A DNA stretch of 64,000 nucleotides, from assembly GCF_002300555.2 (NCBI RefSeq), contig NZ_NTHN02000017.1:30389-94388 (forward strand), in the 5' to 3' direction. Below, in pieces: positions 38,885 through 48,637 of the stretch. Within the stretch, counting starts at the first letter, position 1. Each line of letters starts with the position of its first letter. The stretch comes from Alloyangia mangrovi. GTDB taxonomy: Bacteria > Pseudomonadota > Alphaproteobacteria > Rhodobacterales > Rhodobacteraceae. The translations under genes and the position numbers were made by a program. The notes beneath the pieces are model-generated. The model saw nothing but the letters and a program-made list of their open reading frames with translations, searched no databases and was not told the DNA's origin.

Positions 38885-39002
38885 GACGTAGATGATGGGC
38901 GGCAATCTGCGCGCACTGGTCGACCAACGCTACACCACGGTTTTTTTCGCGCAAATGCGGCTACGGCTTCACTGCGCGAATCTAGTAGGATAGCTGGCGG
39001 TC

Positions 39003-39775
39003 ATGACCAGACCGGCACAGACCAAATACCATACCACCAACCGGGATACCTACGAACAGGCGCTGAGGCGGCGCGGATCACTGACCGTCTGGCTCGATCT
39101 CTCGATGGAATGGAAAGCGACACCCTCCGGTCGTCGCGGCCGCCAACAGGCATACAGCGGTAAGGGGAACTCGATTCCCCGAAGAACGCGATCCAGGCAT
39201 GTCTGACCATCAAGGTTCTGCTCGTCATGCCACTCCGGCAAACTACTGTTTCCGTGGTGAGCCTTCTGGAGCAGTCCGGAGTCGACTGGGCCGTACCGGA
39301 TTTCAGCATCCTATTCCTGCGGCCGACGACCTTGGACGTGACCATCCCGTATCGCGGCCCCAAGGACGCGTTTCACCTGCTCGCCCAAATCCCGGTGAAC
39401 GAGGACATCGCCATCATTACGGCGAACGGTGCCTACGACATACGCGCCTGGAATGATGCCATCGCGGACCGCGGAGCAGCAGCGCTCATTCAATTCCGCC
39501 GAAACGCTCGGCCTTGGAAGCCAGACACGGTAGGAACTCGTATACACAACGAGTTCCGGCAAGCTTCGAAGCACCTGGGCCGGGCGCTCTGGCGGAACTG
39601 GAGCGGGTATCACCGCCGCAGCAGGGTCGAAACGAAAATGAACTTCGGGAAGCTGCTCGGCCAGCGGCTGATGTCACGGGACTTTGACCGCCCGTTGGCA
39701 GAAGTCCAGATCCGCGCGGCGGTCCTCAACCGCTTCACGGCACTCGGCATCCCTATGGCCGTGGCCGCAGGATAA
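39003..39775 (+). pseudogene. IS5-family (IS903-group) transposase, internally deleted
   Basis: The N-terminal part reads NRDTYEQALRRRGSLTVWLD and TPSGRRGRQQAYS. A shift occurs at about 39160-39185, after which NAIQACLTIKVLLVMPLRQT, DWAVPDFSILFLRP and IPYRGPKDA follow. About 70 residues carrying the first catalytic Asp are then missing, and the protein resumes FHLLAQIPVNEDIAIITANG, NARPWKPDT, RNWSGYHRRSRVETKMNFGK (third catalytic region) to the normal C-terminus. The first break coincides with an inserted GGGGAA-CTCGA-TTCCCC hairpin. It cannot be active. Confidence 0.85.
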
Positions 39776-39896
39776 GTGTGCCCGGGAAAGGGGGATCGCG
39801 CGCGACAGCTGATTTATCCAACCGCGCCAATGGTTCGACCGGGCTTGGCGGCTATTAGTTTCGGGGTAGGGCGCCCTTAGCGCCGGTCAGTCAGGC

Positions 39897-40676
39897 TCAG
39901 CCGAGCCGTGCTGCATGCGGCAGCACATAGGGACCGCTGGGCGGCGGAGTGCTCACGCGGAGGCTGCACCCATAGGCGCGCGACAGCAGGTCATCGCGCA
40001 GCAGCACCTCTGGGCTGGCCTGTTCGAGCAGGCGCCCCTCGGCAAGGAGTGCGACGCTGTCGGCGAACATCGCGGTGAGGTTCAGATCATGCATGATCGC
40101 CACCACCCCGCCGCCGACGTCGGCAAAGTCCCGGGCGATCTGCATGACCTGCAGCTGATGTGCGATATCGAGGCTCGAGACCGGTTCGTCGAGGAACAGC
40201 CAACGGGCCTCGCTGCCTTCGACCGGTTCCCACACCTGACAGAGGACACGGGCCAGCTGAACGCGCTGCTGCTCGCCGCCGGACAGCTCTTGATAAGGAC
40301 GGCTTGCGTAACCGCACAGACCGACCCGCGCCAGCGCGCGCGGCGTGAGATCGGCTGCGCTGCCGGGACCTTTGCGGATCTGCCCGAGCCGGACGACCTC
40401 GGCCACGGTGAACGGAAACGCCAGCGGGGTGAACTGCGCCAGTACCGCGCGGCGGGGCGCCAGACGCCAGGCAGGAATGCCCGAGAGCTCCTCGCCGGCC
40501 AGGGTGATGCGCCCCCGGTAGCCGAGATCGCCGGTAACGGCGCGCAGCAGCGTCGTCTTGCCCGAGCCGTTCGGCCCGACGATCGCCGTCAATTCTCCGG
40601 GAGCGGCTTGGAAGTTCACGCCGTCGAGGACCCGGCGACGGCCGAGGGTCACGGTGACATCAGTTGCGTCGAGCAT
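39897..40676 (-). CDS. hmuV: Heme ABC transporter ATP-binding protein
   Basis: A 259-residue FecE/HmuV-type ATPase with Walker A GPNGSGKTT, Q-loop AQFTPLAFPF, signature LSGGEQQR, Walker B WLFLDEPVSSLD and AIMHDLNLTAMF. The insertion between signature and Walker B (LCQVWEPVEGSEARW) is typical of HmuV. Last gene of the operon hmuS-T-U-V, 3 bases after hmuU. It energises heme import across the inner membrane. Confidence 0.93.
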   Translation of the reverse strand: MLDATDVTVTLGRRRVLDGVNFQAAPGELTAIVGPNGSGKTTLLRAVTGDLGYRGRITLAGEELSGIPAWRLAPRRAVLAQFTPLAFPFTVAEVVRLGQIRKGPGSAADLTPRALARVGLCGYASRPYQELSGGEQQRVQLARVLCQVWEPVEGSEARWLFLDEPVSSLDIAHQLQVMQIARDFADVGGGVVAIMHDLNLTAMFADSVALLAEGRLLEQASPEVLLRDDLLSRAYGCSLRVSTPPPSGPYVLPHAARLG

Positions 40677-40679
40677 GGC

Positions 40680-41747
40680 TCAGATCTCCAGGCTGCCGCG
40701 CCGGCGCAGCAGGATCCATAGGAAGAAGGGGCCTCCGATCACCGCGGTGACGATGCCGATGGGCAGCTCGCTCGGCGCGACAATGCTGCGGCTGACCACA
40801 TCGGCGAGCAGCAACAGGCTCGCCCCCAGCAGGCCCGAGTTGACCAGCAGTGCGCGGTGGTCCGGCCCGGTGGCGAGGCGCAGCAGGTGCGGCACCACGA
40901 TGCCGACGAAGCCGATGCCGCCCGAAATCGCCGTGGCCGCGCCGACCGCCGCCGCGACGACGACGATCGCGCCGGTCTTCAGGCGCTGCACGGGGATGCC
41001 GAGGTGATGCGCCGCCGCCTCGCCGAGCGCCAGCGCGTTGAGCCCGCGCGAAAGCGCCGGGGCCGCGAGCAGCGCGGCCAGCATCAGCGGCGCGGCGGCG
41101 AGGGTCTTGCTCCAAGATGCACCCGCGAGGGATCCGAGGCTCCAGAAGGTGAGATCCCGCAGTTGCTGGTCGTCGGCCATGTAGATGAGCAGCCCAGAGA
41201 AGGCCGCCGTCATCGCCGCCAGGGCGATGCCGCCAAGCAGCATCGTCGCCACCGAGGTGTGCCCGCCGCGGGTCGCGATCACGTAGAGCAGGCTGACCGA
41301 CAGCCAGCTTCCCGCGAAGGCCAGCACCGGCACCAGCGCCGGGCCGAACAGCCCGGCCAGCCCCGCCGGCAGCAGCCCGCCGAGCACGATGGCCGAGATC
41401 GCGCCCAGCCCGGCCCCGGCGCTGACCCCGACCAGCCCGGGATCGGCCAGCGGGTTGCGGAAAAGCCCCTGCAGCACCGCGCCCGCCACCGCGAGCGAGG
41501 CGCCGACCATCATGCCGGTGAGCAGCCGCGGCAGGCGGATGTCCAACAGGATGATGCGGGTGCGTGCGTCGATCTCGCTGCCCGCCAGCAGGTCCGCCAG
41601 CGCGGCGGGCAGCGAGACGCCCGAGGCCCCGACCGCAAGGCTGGCATAGGCCGCGACCAGCAGCAGCGCGGCGAGAACCCAGCTCGTGCGGCGGGCTAGC
41701 CCGCGCCGGTCGCCGACGAGGTGGCCCTCCGGATGGATCGCCACCAT
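40680..41747 (-). CDS. hmuU: Heme ABC transporter permease
   Basis: A FecCD/BtuC-type permease of 355 residues with about ten membrane helices. Motifs include RLPRLLTGMMVGASLAVAGA, NPLADPGLVGVSAGAGLGAI, LALGEAAAHHLGIPV and FVGIVVPHLLRLATGPDHR. I place the start at ATG 41747, immediately after the hmuT stop (TGAGATG). A longer frame from 41774 would overlap hmuT by 26 bases. Confidence 0.92.
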   Translation of the reverse strand: MVAIHPEGHLVGDRRGLARRTSWVLAALLLVAAYASLAVGASGVSLPAALADLLAGSEIDARTRIILLDIRLPRLLTGMMVGASLAVAGAVLQGLFRNPLADPGLVGVSAGAGLGAISAIVLGGLLPAGLAGLFGPALVPVLAFAGSWLSVSLLYVIATRGGHTSVATMLLGGIALAAMTAAFSGLLIYMADDQQLRDLTFWSLGSLAGASWSKTLAAAPLMLAALLAAPALSRGLNALALGEAAAHHLGIPVQRLKTGAIVVVAAAVGAATAISGGIGFVGIVVPHLLRLATGPDHRALLVNSGLLGASLLLLADVVSRSIVAPSELPIGIVTAVIGGPFFLWILLRRRGSLEI

Positions 41748-41748
41748 C

Positions 41749-42615
41749 TCAGCCACCCGCGAGCGCGTGGGCAAGCTCTGTTGCCGCTTCGGCGGTGCGC
41801 GGCCCGAAGCCGAGCAGCTTCATCCCGTCCATGCGCAGCACCGCGCGGGTCTCGCCCGCCGGGGTCGAGGCGATCGCCGGATGCGAGAAGAGCGCCTCGT
41901 CGCTGACCGCCAGATCACCGCCCCGCGCCATCATCAGGATCACGTCGGGCGCGGCCTCGATGATGGCCTCGTCCGACAGCGGCTTGTACCCGTCGAACCC
42001 GGCGACGGCATTGACGCCGCCGGAGAGGCGGATGATTCCGTCGGCGGCGGTGTTCGCACCACCCGCCATGACGCGCCCGCCCTGCATCGACAGCACGAAG
42101 AGCACCCGGCGCGGCGGCGTGCCCGAGGTCTCCTCCCCCACGATCCTGCCCGCGTCGTCGAGGGCGGCCGCCACGTCCGAGGCGAGCTGCTCGCCCTTCT
42201 CGGGCACGCCCAACACCTCGGAGACACGGCGGATCTTGGTGAGCACGGCGGCCCGGTCGTAGCCCTCGGGGATCTCGACGAACTCGATGCTGGCCTCCTT
42301 CAGCAGCTCCACCGCCTCGGGCGGCCCGGCACCTTCCTCGGTCAGGACCAGCGTGGGGTTTACCGACAGCACACCTTCGGGCGAAAGCTGCCGGATGTAG
42401 CCGATGTCGGGCAGGGCGGCGACCTCGGTCGGGTAGGTCGACGTCGTGTCGCGGGCGACGAGCCGGTCTTCTTCGCCAAGGGCATAGACGATCTCGGTCA
42501 CCGAGCCGCCGATCGAGACGATGCGCTGCGGCTCTTCGGCGCGCGAGGGCGCGGGCAGGAGCGGCAGGACGAGAAGCGCCGCCAGCGTCAGGCGGCGACA
42601 GGTGGCGAGCCTCAC
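41749..42615 (-). CDS. hmuT: Heme-binding periplasmic protein
   Basis: A 288-residue class III binding protein with an N-terminal signal (LTLAALLVLPLLPAPSRA). Family motifs: RIVSIGGSVTEIVYALGEED, LVARDTTSTYP with the Tyr that ligates heme iron in HmuT/ShuT, and LPDIGYIRQLSPEG. It overlaps hmuS by four bases. It shuttles heme from the outer-membrane receptor to HmuUV. Confidence 0.92.
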   Translation of the reverse strand: MRLATCRRLTLAALLVLPLLPAPSRAEEPQRIVSIGGSVTEIVYALGEEDRLVARDTTSTYPTEVAALPDIGYIRQLSPEGVLSVNPTLVLTEEGAGPPEAVELLKEASIEFVEIPEGYDRAAVLTKIRRVSEVLGVPEKGEQLASDVAAALDDAGRIVGEETSGTPPRRVLFVLSMQGGRVMAGGANTAADGIIRLSGGVNAVAGFDGYKPLSDEAIIEAAPDVILMMARGGDLAVSDEALFSHPAIASTPAGETRAVLRMDGMKLLGFGPRTAEAATELAHALAGG

Positions 42616-43667
42616 GACAGCACCTCGGCGGGCGCGGCCTCGGGCAGGGCGCTGGCGATCGCCTCGAACTCGGCGGCGCGGTCCTGAGGTTTGCGCACAC
42701 CGAAGATCTGCAGGATGATCCGGCCCTCGGAGTCGAAGGCCTCGACCGAGACCGCCATGCCGCGCCGGGTCGGCTTGTGCACCTCCCAGACCTCGGCGAC
42801 GTGGTCGTTGCGCAGGTGCATGTCGAAGCCGGGGTCGAGCACGTTGAGCCAGGGGCCCATCATCCTGATGTTGGTGACCGGGCCCGAATGGATCTGGATG
42901 CAGCCATTGTTGCCGACGAAGACCATCACCGGCACCTGTTTCGCCGAGAGCTCGGTGAAGAGCGCCTCGAGGCTCTGCGGCGCGACCGGGCGAACGTAGG
43001 GCGCGCCGGCGACGCGATAGGCGCCGAGGCGGTTCATCTTGAGCCGGCTGACCATTGTCAGGAACTGGTGGGTGTCGGTCAGCTTGTCCCAGTTCTCGCG
43101 CAATTCCCCGGCGCGGTCGGCGCGGGCGCGCGCGGGCTCGGGGGCCTCGCGCGGCTCGGTCCGCAGCGTGTCGTCCTGCATCTCGAGCGCGAGATCGGCG
43201 ACGACACCGGCCCAGGCCTCGTGGTCCGAGCCGTCGCGAAGGTGGATCTTGTGCACCGCATCCCCGGCGGCATCGAACACCAGCAGCGCGCGGCGAAGAC
43301 CCTTTTCGGTCTGCTGGTCGAGCGCGAAGCCGTGCACCCAGTGGCGCGGGAAGATCCGCAGGTCGATCTCTTCGTTGAGCACCATTGAGGCGTGCTCGCC
43401 GGAATGGTAATTGGCGTAGCGCCCGAGCTTCTCGTGCACGCAGGAGGGGGTGCGGGTCAGGGCGAGAACCTCGCCCAGCTTCTCGGCGGCGGCCATCAGC
43501 CGGTCGGGATTAGCGGTGGTGCGGGTGACGCCGTGACCCACGTGGGCGGCCATCAACTCCGCTTCGCTGATGCCAAGCTGCTCCGCGAGATCGCGCTCGC
43601 GCAGGGTGGATTTCTCGAGACGCGCGGCGCGGATGTCCTGCGCGGAAAGCGGCGGGGTTTGAGCCAT
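42612..43667 (-). CDS. hmuS: Hemin-degrading / heme-trafficking factor
   Basis: A 351-residue HemS/HmuS protein made of two similar halves. The N-terminal half has LREROLAEQLGISEAELMAAH-type helices (LRERDLAEQLGISEAELMAA); the axial-His region near FVGNNGCIQIHSGPVTNIRM is in the second half. Homologues bind cytosolic heme and some degrade it. First gene of the operon, divergent from the receptor gene. Confidence 0.92.
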   Translation of the reverse strand: MAQTPPLSAQDIRAARLEKSTLRERDLAEQLGISEAELMAAHVGHGVTRTTANPDRLMAAAEKLGEVLALTRTPSCVHEKLGRYANYHSGEHASMVLNEEIDLRIFPRHWVHGFALDQQTEKGLRRALLVFDAAGDAVHKIHLRDGSDHEAWAGVVADLALEMQDDTLRTEPREAPEPARARADRAGELRENWDKLTDTHQFLTMVSRLKMNRLGAYRVAGAPYVRPVAPQSLEALFTELSAKQVPVMVFVGNNGCIQIHSGPVTNIRMMGPWLNVLDPGFDMHLRNDHVAEVWEVHKPTRRGMAVSVEAFDSEGRIILQIFGVRKPQDRAAEFEAIASALPEAAPAEVLS

Positions 43668-44124
43668 AAGTCACTCCTGGCCATGTAGGGGGACGCGATG
43701 TCTGGCTTGCACCCGGCGGATGCATCGGCTGGAGCGGTAAAAGGTTTTCTATATCCGACTCATCTACTCAGGTAGTGGGGGCGGTGCAAGAGTTTCGTCT
43801 GCTCCCAGCCGGATGCCTCGGCCCAGTGCCTTGTAAGGATGCAAGTTTTCGCAATCTTTCGGGGCGGAACCCCTTGGTAGATAATTCCATACTAAAACAC
43901 TTGACTTTCACCCAGTCCCGGGCTTAGCCCTTGCCGAGCGCCAGCTGAGCGTGTCCCGGAACCCCGGACGCCTGCGCAAGCGAACATCCCAGATCATGAA
44001 CCCAAGGACGGTCGGCAAGGGCCCGCACCGTTCGATAACGAGTGCGCCGGCGCGCCGCCGCGACCGGGCCCTGCCTGCGTCTGCGGGCGTGGCTTCGCCG
44101 GCGAAGGGACAAGGACGACAGACG
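43668..44124. promoter_or_regulatory. Divergent control region between hmuS and the heme receptor gene
   Basis: These 457 bases hold the promoters of both heme operons. AT-rich patches stand out against G+C-rich DNA: TAAAAGGTTTTCTATA (43738-43753) near hmuS and AATTCCATACTAAAACACTTGAC (around 43882-43905) near the receptor. The latter ends in a TTGAC element usable as a -35. I could not match a clear Fur, Irr or RirA consensus, so the iron-responsive site is unassigned. Confidence 0.4.
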
Positions 44125-46126
44125 ATGAGACTTGCAGCATTCCTCCGCGGCGCAACGGCGATCACGCTGGCGCTGGCGGCGACCGGGACAACCGCCGCGG
44201 CGCAGGAGGCGACCGACGCCGAGGCGACTTTCCTCGGGCGCATCGTCGTCGGCTATTCGGCCGACGGCACGCCGGTCTACGCGGGCGAGAACAGCTCGCA
44301 TCTCGAAGGCAGCTCGGTGACCGCGCAGGGTGGCACCGCGACGGTCGATGACGTGCTGCGCCAGACCCCGGGCGTCTCGACCCGGCTCAACCCGGGGCAG
44401 CCGGGCGTCGCCGTGTCGATCCGCGGCCTGCAGGGACAGGGCCGGGTTGCGATGACCGTCGAGGGCGTGCCGCAGACCTTCCGCTTCAACGGGCACGCCT
44501 CCGAGGGCTACGCGAATTTCGAGCCGCTGTTCCTGCAGGGCATCGACATCACCCGAGGCGCGGTGGTGACCGCGGGCGGAAGCGGCTCGGCTGGCGCCGC
44601 GAACTTTCGGCTGCTCGAGGCCGAGGACATCGTCGACGGGCTGGGTGCCGGGGGGGCGGGTGAAGCTCAGCTACGGCGACAATGGCGACGACTTCGGGCG
44701 CATGGGCGCGGCGGCCTATGTCGGCGAGCGTGGCTCGATCGTCGGCGCCTATGCGCGCACCACGGCTGACGCCTTCGAGGACGGCGCGGGCAAAGAGGTG
44801 GCGAACACCGACAAGGACCGCGACAGCTACCTGCTGCGCGGTCGCTATGCGCTGACCGAGACGCAAAGCCTCGAGTTCCTGGCGACGCGGATGAACGCGG
44901 ACTATGCCTCGAACTCCTACGAGCAGGAGATGACCACCGACCTCTACAAGCTGGGTTACAGCCTGAACTACAGCCCGGCGGTCAACCTGACGGCGAATGT
45001 CTACCGGGCGATCACCGACAACGAATATACCGGCTCAATCGACGGCACCGGCTCCTATGTCGGGCGGCAGATGCGGACCATCACCACCGGGCTCGACGTC
45101 ACCAACGTCTCCGAGCTGGCGCTGGGAAGCTGGATGCTGACCTCGACCAACGGCTTCGAGTATTTCGAGGATGAACTGGGCGGGGCAGAGGGCGGCGCGA
45201 ACCCGACCTTCGGCGAGGCGAAGACGCTGGGGATCTTCACCGAGAACATCTTTTCGAACGGCCCGTGGGAGATCACCGCGGCGTTGCGCTACAGCGACTA
45301 CAGCCTGCACGGCAGGCTCGACAACGAGCTGGAGTCCGGCGACGTCGACATCGACGAAAACTCCCTCGATCCCAAGCTGACGCTGGCCTATCAGGTCAAC
45401 GACTGGCTGCAGCCTTATATGTCCTACTCGCGCAGCACCCGTGCGCCCTCGCTGCAGGAGACGCTGCAGGAAAGCTTCCACGGCTACGGCTTCTTCAATC
45501 TCTACCTCGGGCCGAACCCCGACCTGCAGACCGAGACCACCGAAGGCGGCGAGATCGGCGTCAACATCGCGCGCAGCAACCTGATCAGCTCGGGCGACCG
45601 GCTGACCGCGCGGCTTGCCTACTTCAAGATGAACGTCGAGGATTACGTCGCCTACGTAATGGAGGACACCTACACCTCCGTCGGCCCGACGACGCTGGCC
45701 TACTATGACAACATCGACGGCACCACGGTCACACAGGGCTTCGAACTCGAGGCGGCCTACGAGTCCGAACTGTGGTCGGCGGCGCTGTCCTACACCAACT
45801 CGGACTCGACCCCGCCTTCGGGCTACGAGGGCTACGAGCTGCAACCGCCCGAGACCTTCTCGACCACGCTGGCGCGGCATTTCCTCGGTGGCGATCTGAC
45901 CGTGGGGGCGACCTACAGCTACACCGCCGCGGGCGTCTCGATCGACAGCGAGGCGGAAAGCGATGCCTATGGGCTCTGGGATGTCTTCGCGAGCTACGAG
46001 GCAACCGACAACTTGCTGATCACCGGCAAGATCGCGAACCTCGGCGACGAGGAATACCTGCCCTACGCCGCCACCGCCAATGGACCCGGTCGCACCTACT
46101 ACCTCGGGCTCCAGATGACCTTCTGA
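44125..46126 (+). CDS. hmuR: TonB-dependent heme receptor, frameshifted in a G7 run
   Basis: Corrected length is 666 residues. It has a signal peptide (MRLAAFLRGATAITLALA), a plug domain (VDDVLRQTPGVSTRLNPGQP, SIRGLQGQGRVAMTVEGVPQ) and a 22-strand-type barrel ending GRTYYLGLQMTF with the C-terminal Phe needed for outer-membrane insertion. At 44650-44656 seven Gs break the frame; with six it reads GLGAGGRVKLSYGDNGDD, the normal plug-to-barrel transition. Receptor for heme or hemoproteins, inferred from its position opposite hmuSTUV. ATG 44125 is the start of the signal peptide. Confidence 0.87.
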
Positions 46127-46150
46127 GCCAGTTCTTCTGGTATGGCGATC

Positions 46151-46184
46151 CCCTTGGTCGCGGTAGGGACGTCGCGACCAAGGG
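46151..46184 (+). terminator. Hairpin terminator after the heme receptor gene
   Basis: A perfect 12-bp stem CCCTTGGTCGCG / CGCGACCAAGGG with a 10-base loop lies 25 bases after the receptor stop. No T run follows, so it may act with Rho or as an mRNA 3' end stabiliser. Confidence 0.65.
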
Positions 46185-46764
46185 AAAGGATGACCACGAA
46201 GTGACCTCGCGCCCGATCTCTGGGAGCGAACAAGAGTCTGTCGCCGGGAGCGGGAAGCACGTCTCGGCGCGCGGTCAGGACACACTCGGCTGGCATGGAA
46301 GAAACGCCCCGCGGTCTCAAGGGCGGGTGCGGTCCAAATCCTCAGCGATCGGGATGAACCCTTGCACGTCTCCGGGCAGCAGCCAGAAGGCGCCGTTCGC
46401 CCAGTCGAGGCATGACGGTTTGCCGCGGTGGTGCCTGAAAACTTTCGCGATCATCACGCCGCAAAAATAGGGCGTCATGGCGATGAAAAAGCAGAGGTGG
46501 CCAGCCCGGGTTTTGTAAGAGTGCGAGGATCGAAGAAACGTCGGATCGCCGCTTCGCGCACAGCAGTGACGTAAGACGTATATACATCATTCGACCTTAT
46601 CAGACGATGCAGGGCCGGTTTCGCACGCAAAAGGCCTTGGGTGCACGACGGTGCTACGTGCTGAAGCCAGCCAAGTGCCGCGTGGCACGAAAGGAAGCCG
46701 ACCTCGATTTGCAGTTTTCACGCTTTCCGAACCCGCCTAGGTTCCGCTGCGATGGAGAAACCCG
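46185..46764. other. Gene-free stretch between the heme and hydroxyacid loci
   Basis: No recognisable gene. A minus-strand frame of 53 codons (46317-46478) lacks a ribosome-binding site and resembles nothing I know, so it is not called. The last 150 bases presumably hold the promoter of the gene at 46765. Confidence 0.4.
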
Positions 46765-47919
46765 ATGACCAAGCTGCTGAGCCTCAACGATTTTGAAACG
46801 CCGGCGCGGCGGCGCCTGCCGCGACCGCTTTTTGGCTATATCTCCGGTGGCACCGAGACGACCGCCGCCCGCGCCGACAATCACGCAGTGTTTTCGGAAT
46901 ACCGGCTGGTGCCCCGCGTGCTCCGTGGCGTCGAGGGTCGCAGCCTGATGCATCCCCTTTTCGGCCACGACTGGCAGGCGCCTTTCGGCATCGCGCCCAT
47001 GGGGATTGTCGCCCTCATGGCGCGAGATGGAGACGTGGCCATGGCCCGGGCCGCGCAGGCCGAAGGCATTCCCTATGTTCTCAGTGGCTCGTCGCTGACC
47101 CCGCTCGAGCGTGTGCGCGAGGCCAATCCCGATGGCTGGTTCCAGGCCTATCTGCCGGGCGAGGATGACCGTATCCGCGCGCTGATCGAGAGGGTGCGCA
47201 AGGCGGGCCATGAGACGCTCGTGCTCACCGCCGATACCGCCGTTCTGGCCAACCGCGAGAACAACATCCGCTCGGGCTTTTCGACGCCTTTGCGGGTCAC
47301 GCCGCGCCTGCTCTGGGATTTTGGTCTGCATCCCCGCTGGGTGTTCGGCACCTTCCTGCTTGGCCTGATGACCCACGGCATGCCGCATTTCGAGAATTCC
47401 TTCGCCGAGCGGGGCGCGCCGATCATCTCGCAAAGGGCGGCGCGCGACTTCGGGCGCAAGGACCACCTGAACTGGGAGCATGTCGCGCTGATCCGCGATC
47501 TCTGGAAGGGGAGGCTGGTGATCAAGGGATTGCTCTCGCCGCTCGATGTCGCCGAGGCGCGCAAGCTGGGCTGCGACGGCGTCATCCTGTCGAACCACGG
47601 CGGGCGGCAGCTGGACTACGCGATCAGCGGGGTGCGCGCTCTTACGGTGTCGCGTGAGGAAGCTGGCAGCATGGCATTGATGGTCGACGGCGGTATCCGG
47701 CGCGGGACCGACGTGGTCAAGGCGCTGGCGCTGGGGGCGGATTTCGTCTGGGTCGGGCGTCCGATGCTCTATGCGGCTGTTGCCGCTGGCGAGGCGGGCG
47801 TGACCAAGGCAATCGGCATCCTCAAGCGCGAGTTGCACCGCGACATCGGCCTGCTGGGGCTGATGTCGCCGGGCGAAGTGTCGGGTGCCGTGCTCGAGGC
47901 AGCGCAGTTGCCTTGCTGA
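46765..47919 (+). CDS. FMN-dependent alpha-hydroxy-acid dehydrogenase (LldD type)
   Basis: A 384-residue TIM-barrel flavoenzyme of the L-lactate dehydrogenase/glycolate oxidase family. Visible are FGYISGGTETTAARADN, PFGIAPMGIVALM, WFQAYLPG, LTADTAVLANRENNIRSGFS, the catalytic His/Arg in LSNHGGRQLD and the FMN phosphate site VDGGIRRGTDVVKALALGAD. It oxidises an L-2-hydroxy acid to the 2-oxo acid. It stands alone, followed by an RraA relic, so the substrate cannot be told; the family often acts on lactate or mandelate. Confidence 0.88.
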   Translation: MTKLLSLNDFETPARRRLPRPLFGYISGGTETTAARADNHAVFSEYRLVPRVLRGVEGRSLMHPLFGHDWQAPFGIAPMGIVALMARDGDVAMARAAQAEGIPYVLSGSSLTPLERVREANPDGWFQAYLPGEDDRIRALIERVRKAGHETLVLTADTAVLANRENNIRSGFSTPLRVTPRLLWDFGLHPRWVFGTFLLGLMTHGMPHFENSFAERGAPIISQRAARDFGRKDHLNWEHVALIRDLWKGRLVIKGLLSPLDVAEARKLGCDGVILSNHGGRQLDYAISGVRALTVSREEAGSMALMVDGGIRRGTDVVKALALGADFVWVGRPMLYAAVAAGEAGVTKAIGILKRELHRDIGLLGLMSPGEVSGAVLEAAQLPC

Positions 47920-48078
47920 GGGCCGCCGCAGCACGTAGCCGGCTCAGGTGTTGCGATGGACTCCGTGCTCTTCGGAGAGATTGGCAAGGACCTCGTGCAG
48001 CCGCGCAATGATTTCCGCGCGCGGCGAGACCACGCGCTCAACGATACCCATGCCCCGGTGTCGGCCAGCTACTTCATC

Positions 48079-48322
48079 GTCGGCGATGCGACTGGGTCAT
48101 CGTGATCCCAGCGCATCTGGCCGAGGAAGTCGCGGCCGAGGTTCTGGAGTTGACCGTCTACGAGGACACCGTCGTCGATCAGGTGGAGGCTGGCGAGCCG
48201 ATCATTGGGTTCACTCTGTGCTGGGCGATAACGAAGAGAAGTATGGCCCATTCTACGCGGTGTGGCGTCGGCAGAACGTGCACTTAGCGAGTTCGGCCCG
48301 GCAGTCCGCTCTACTCACATGA
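48079..48322 (+). pseudogene. RraA-family protein, C-terminal remnant (second copy)
   Basis: Across three frames the sequence reads FIVGDA, DWVIVIPAHLAEEVAAEVLE, TVVDQVEAGEPIIG and, after another shift, LGDNEEKYGPFYAVWRRQ. This is the last third of an RraA-like protein, similar in its VEAGEPIIG block to the relic at 14609-14745. At least two frameshifts are present. The preceding 47920-48078 may contain more of it but is not readable. Confidence 0.65.
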
Positions 48323-48637
48323 AGCACCCGCGGACCGGCTGCGGGCACTTTGTTATTACGCAGGCGCGATGCGCGGCTCCGGCGGGGCCTGGCCCCGGCA
48401 TCCCCGGCATCGCTACGGATTGCTTCGATATGCAAATCATTCTCTAGATCGAAATCCTGTCATTTCCCCTATTGATTAGTCAAAATTGCGGGATTGCGGT
48501 TTTCTTTCGGCGGATTCCTGCTAAGTGTCCCCGCGATGACCGATCCGACCAGACATGAACACGCTTCGCTATGCGAATTATTTTCGCGCGACGCGCGCTC
48601 CCGGCGATTGGTCTTGCTTCCCCAAAAGGAGACTTCC

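Noticed and set aside
46317..46478. Small minus-strand frame of 53 codons
   Set aside because: It has no ribosome-binding site, no neighbour it could be transcribed with, and no resemblance to a known protein.
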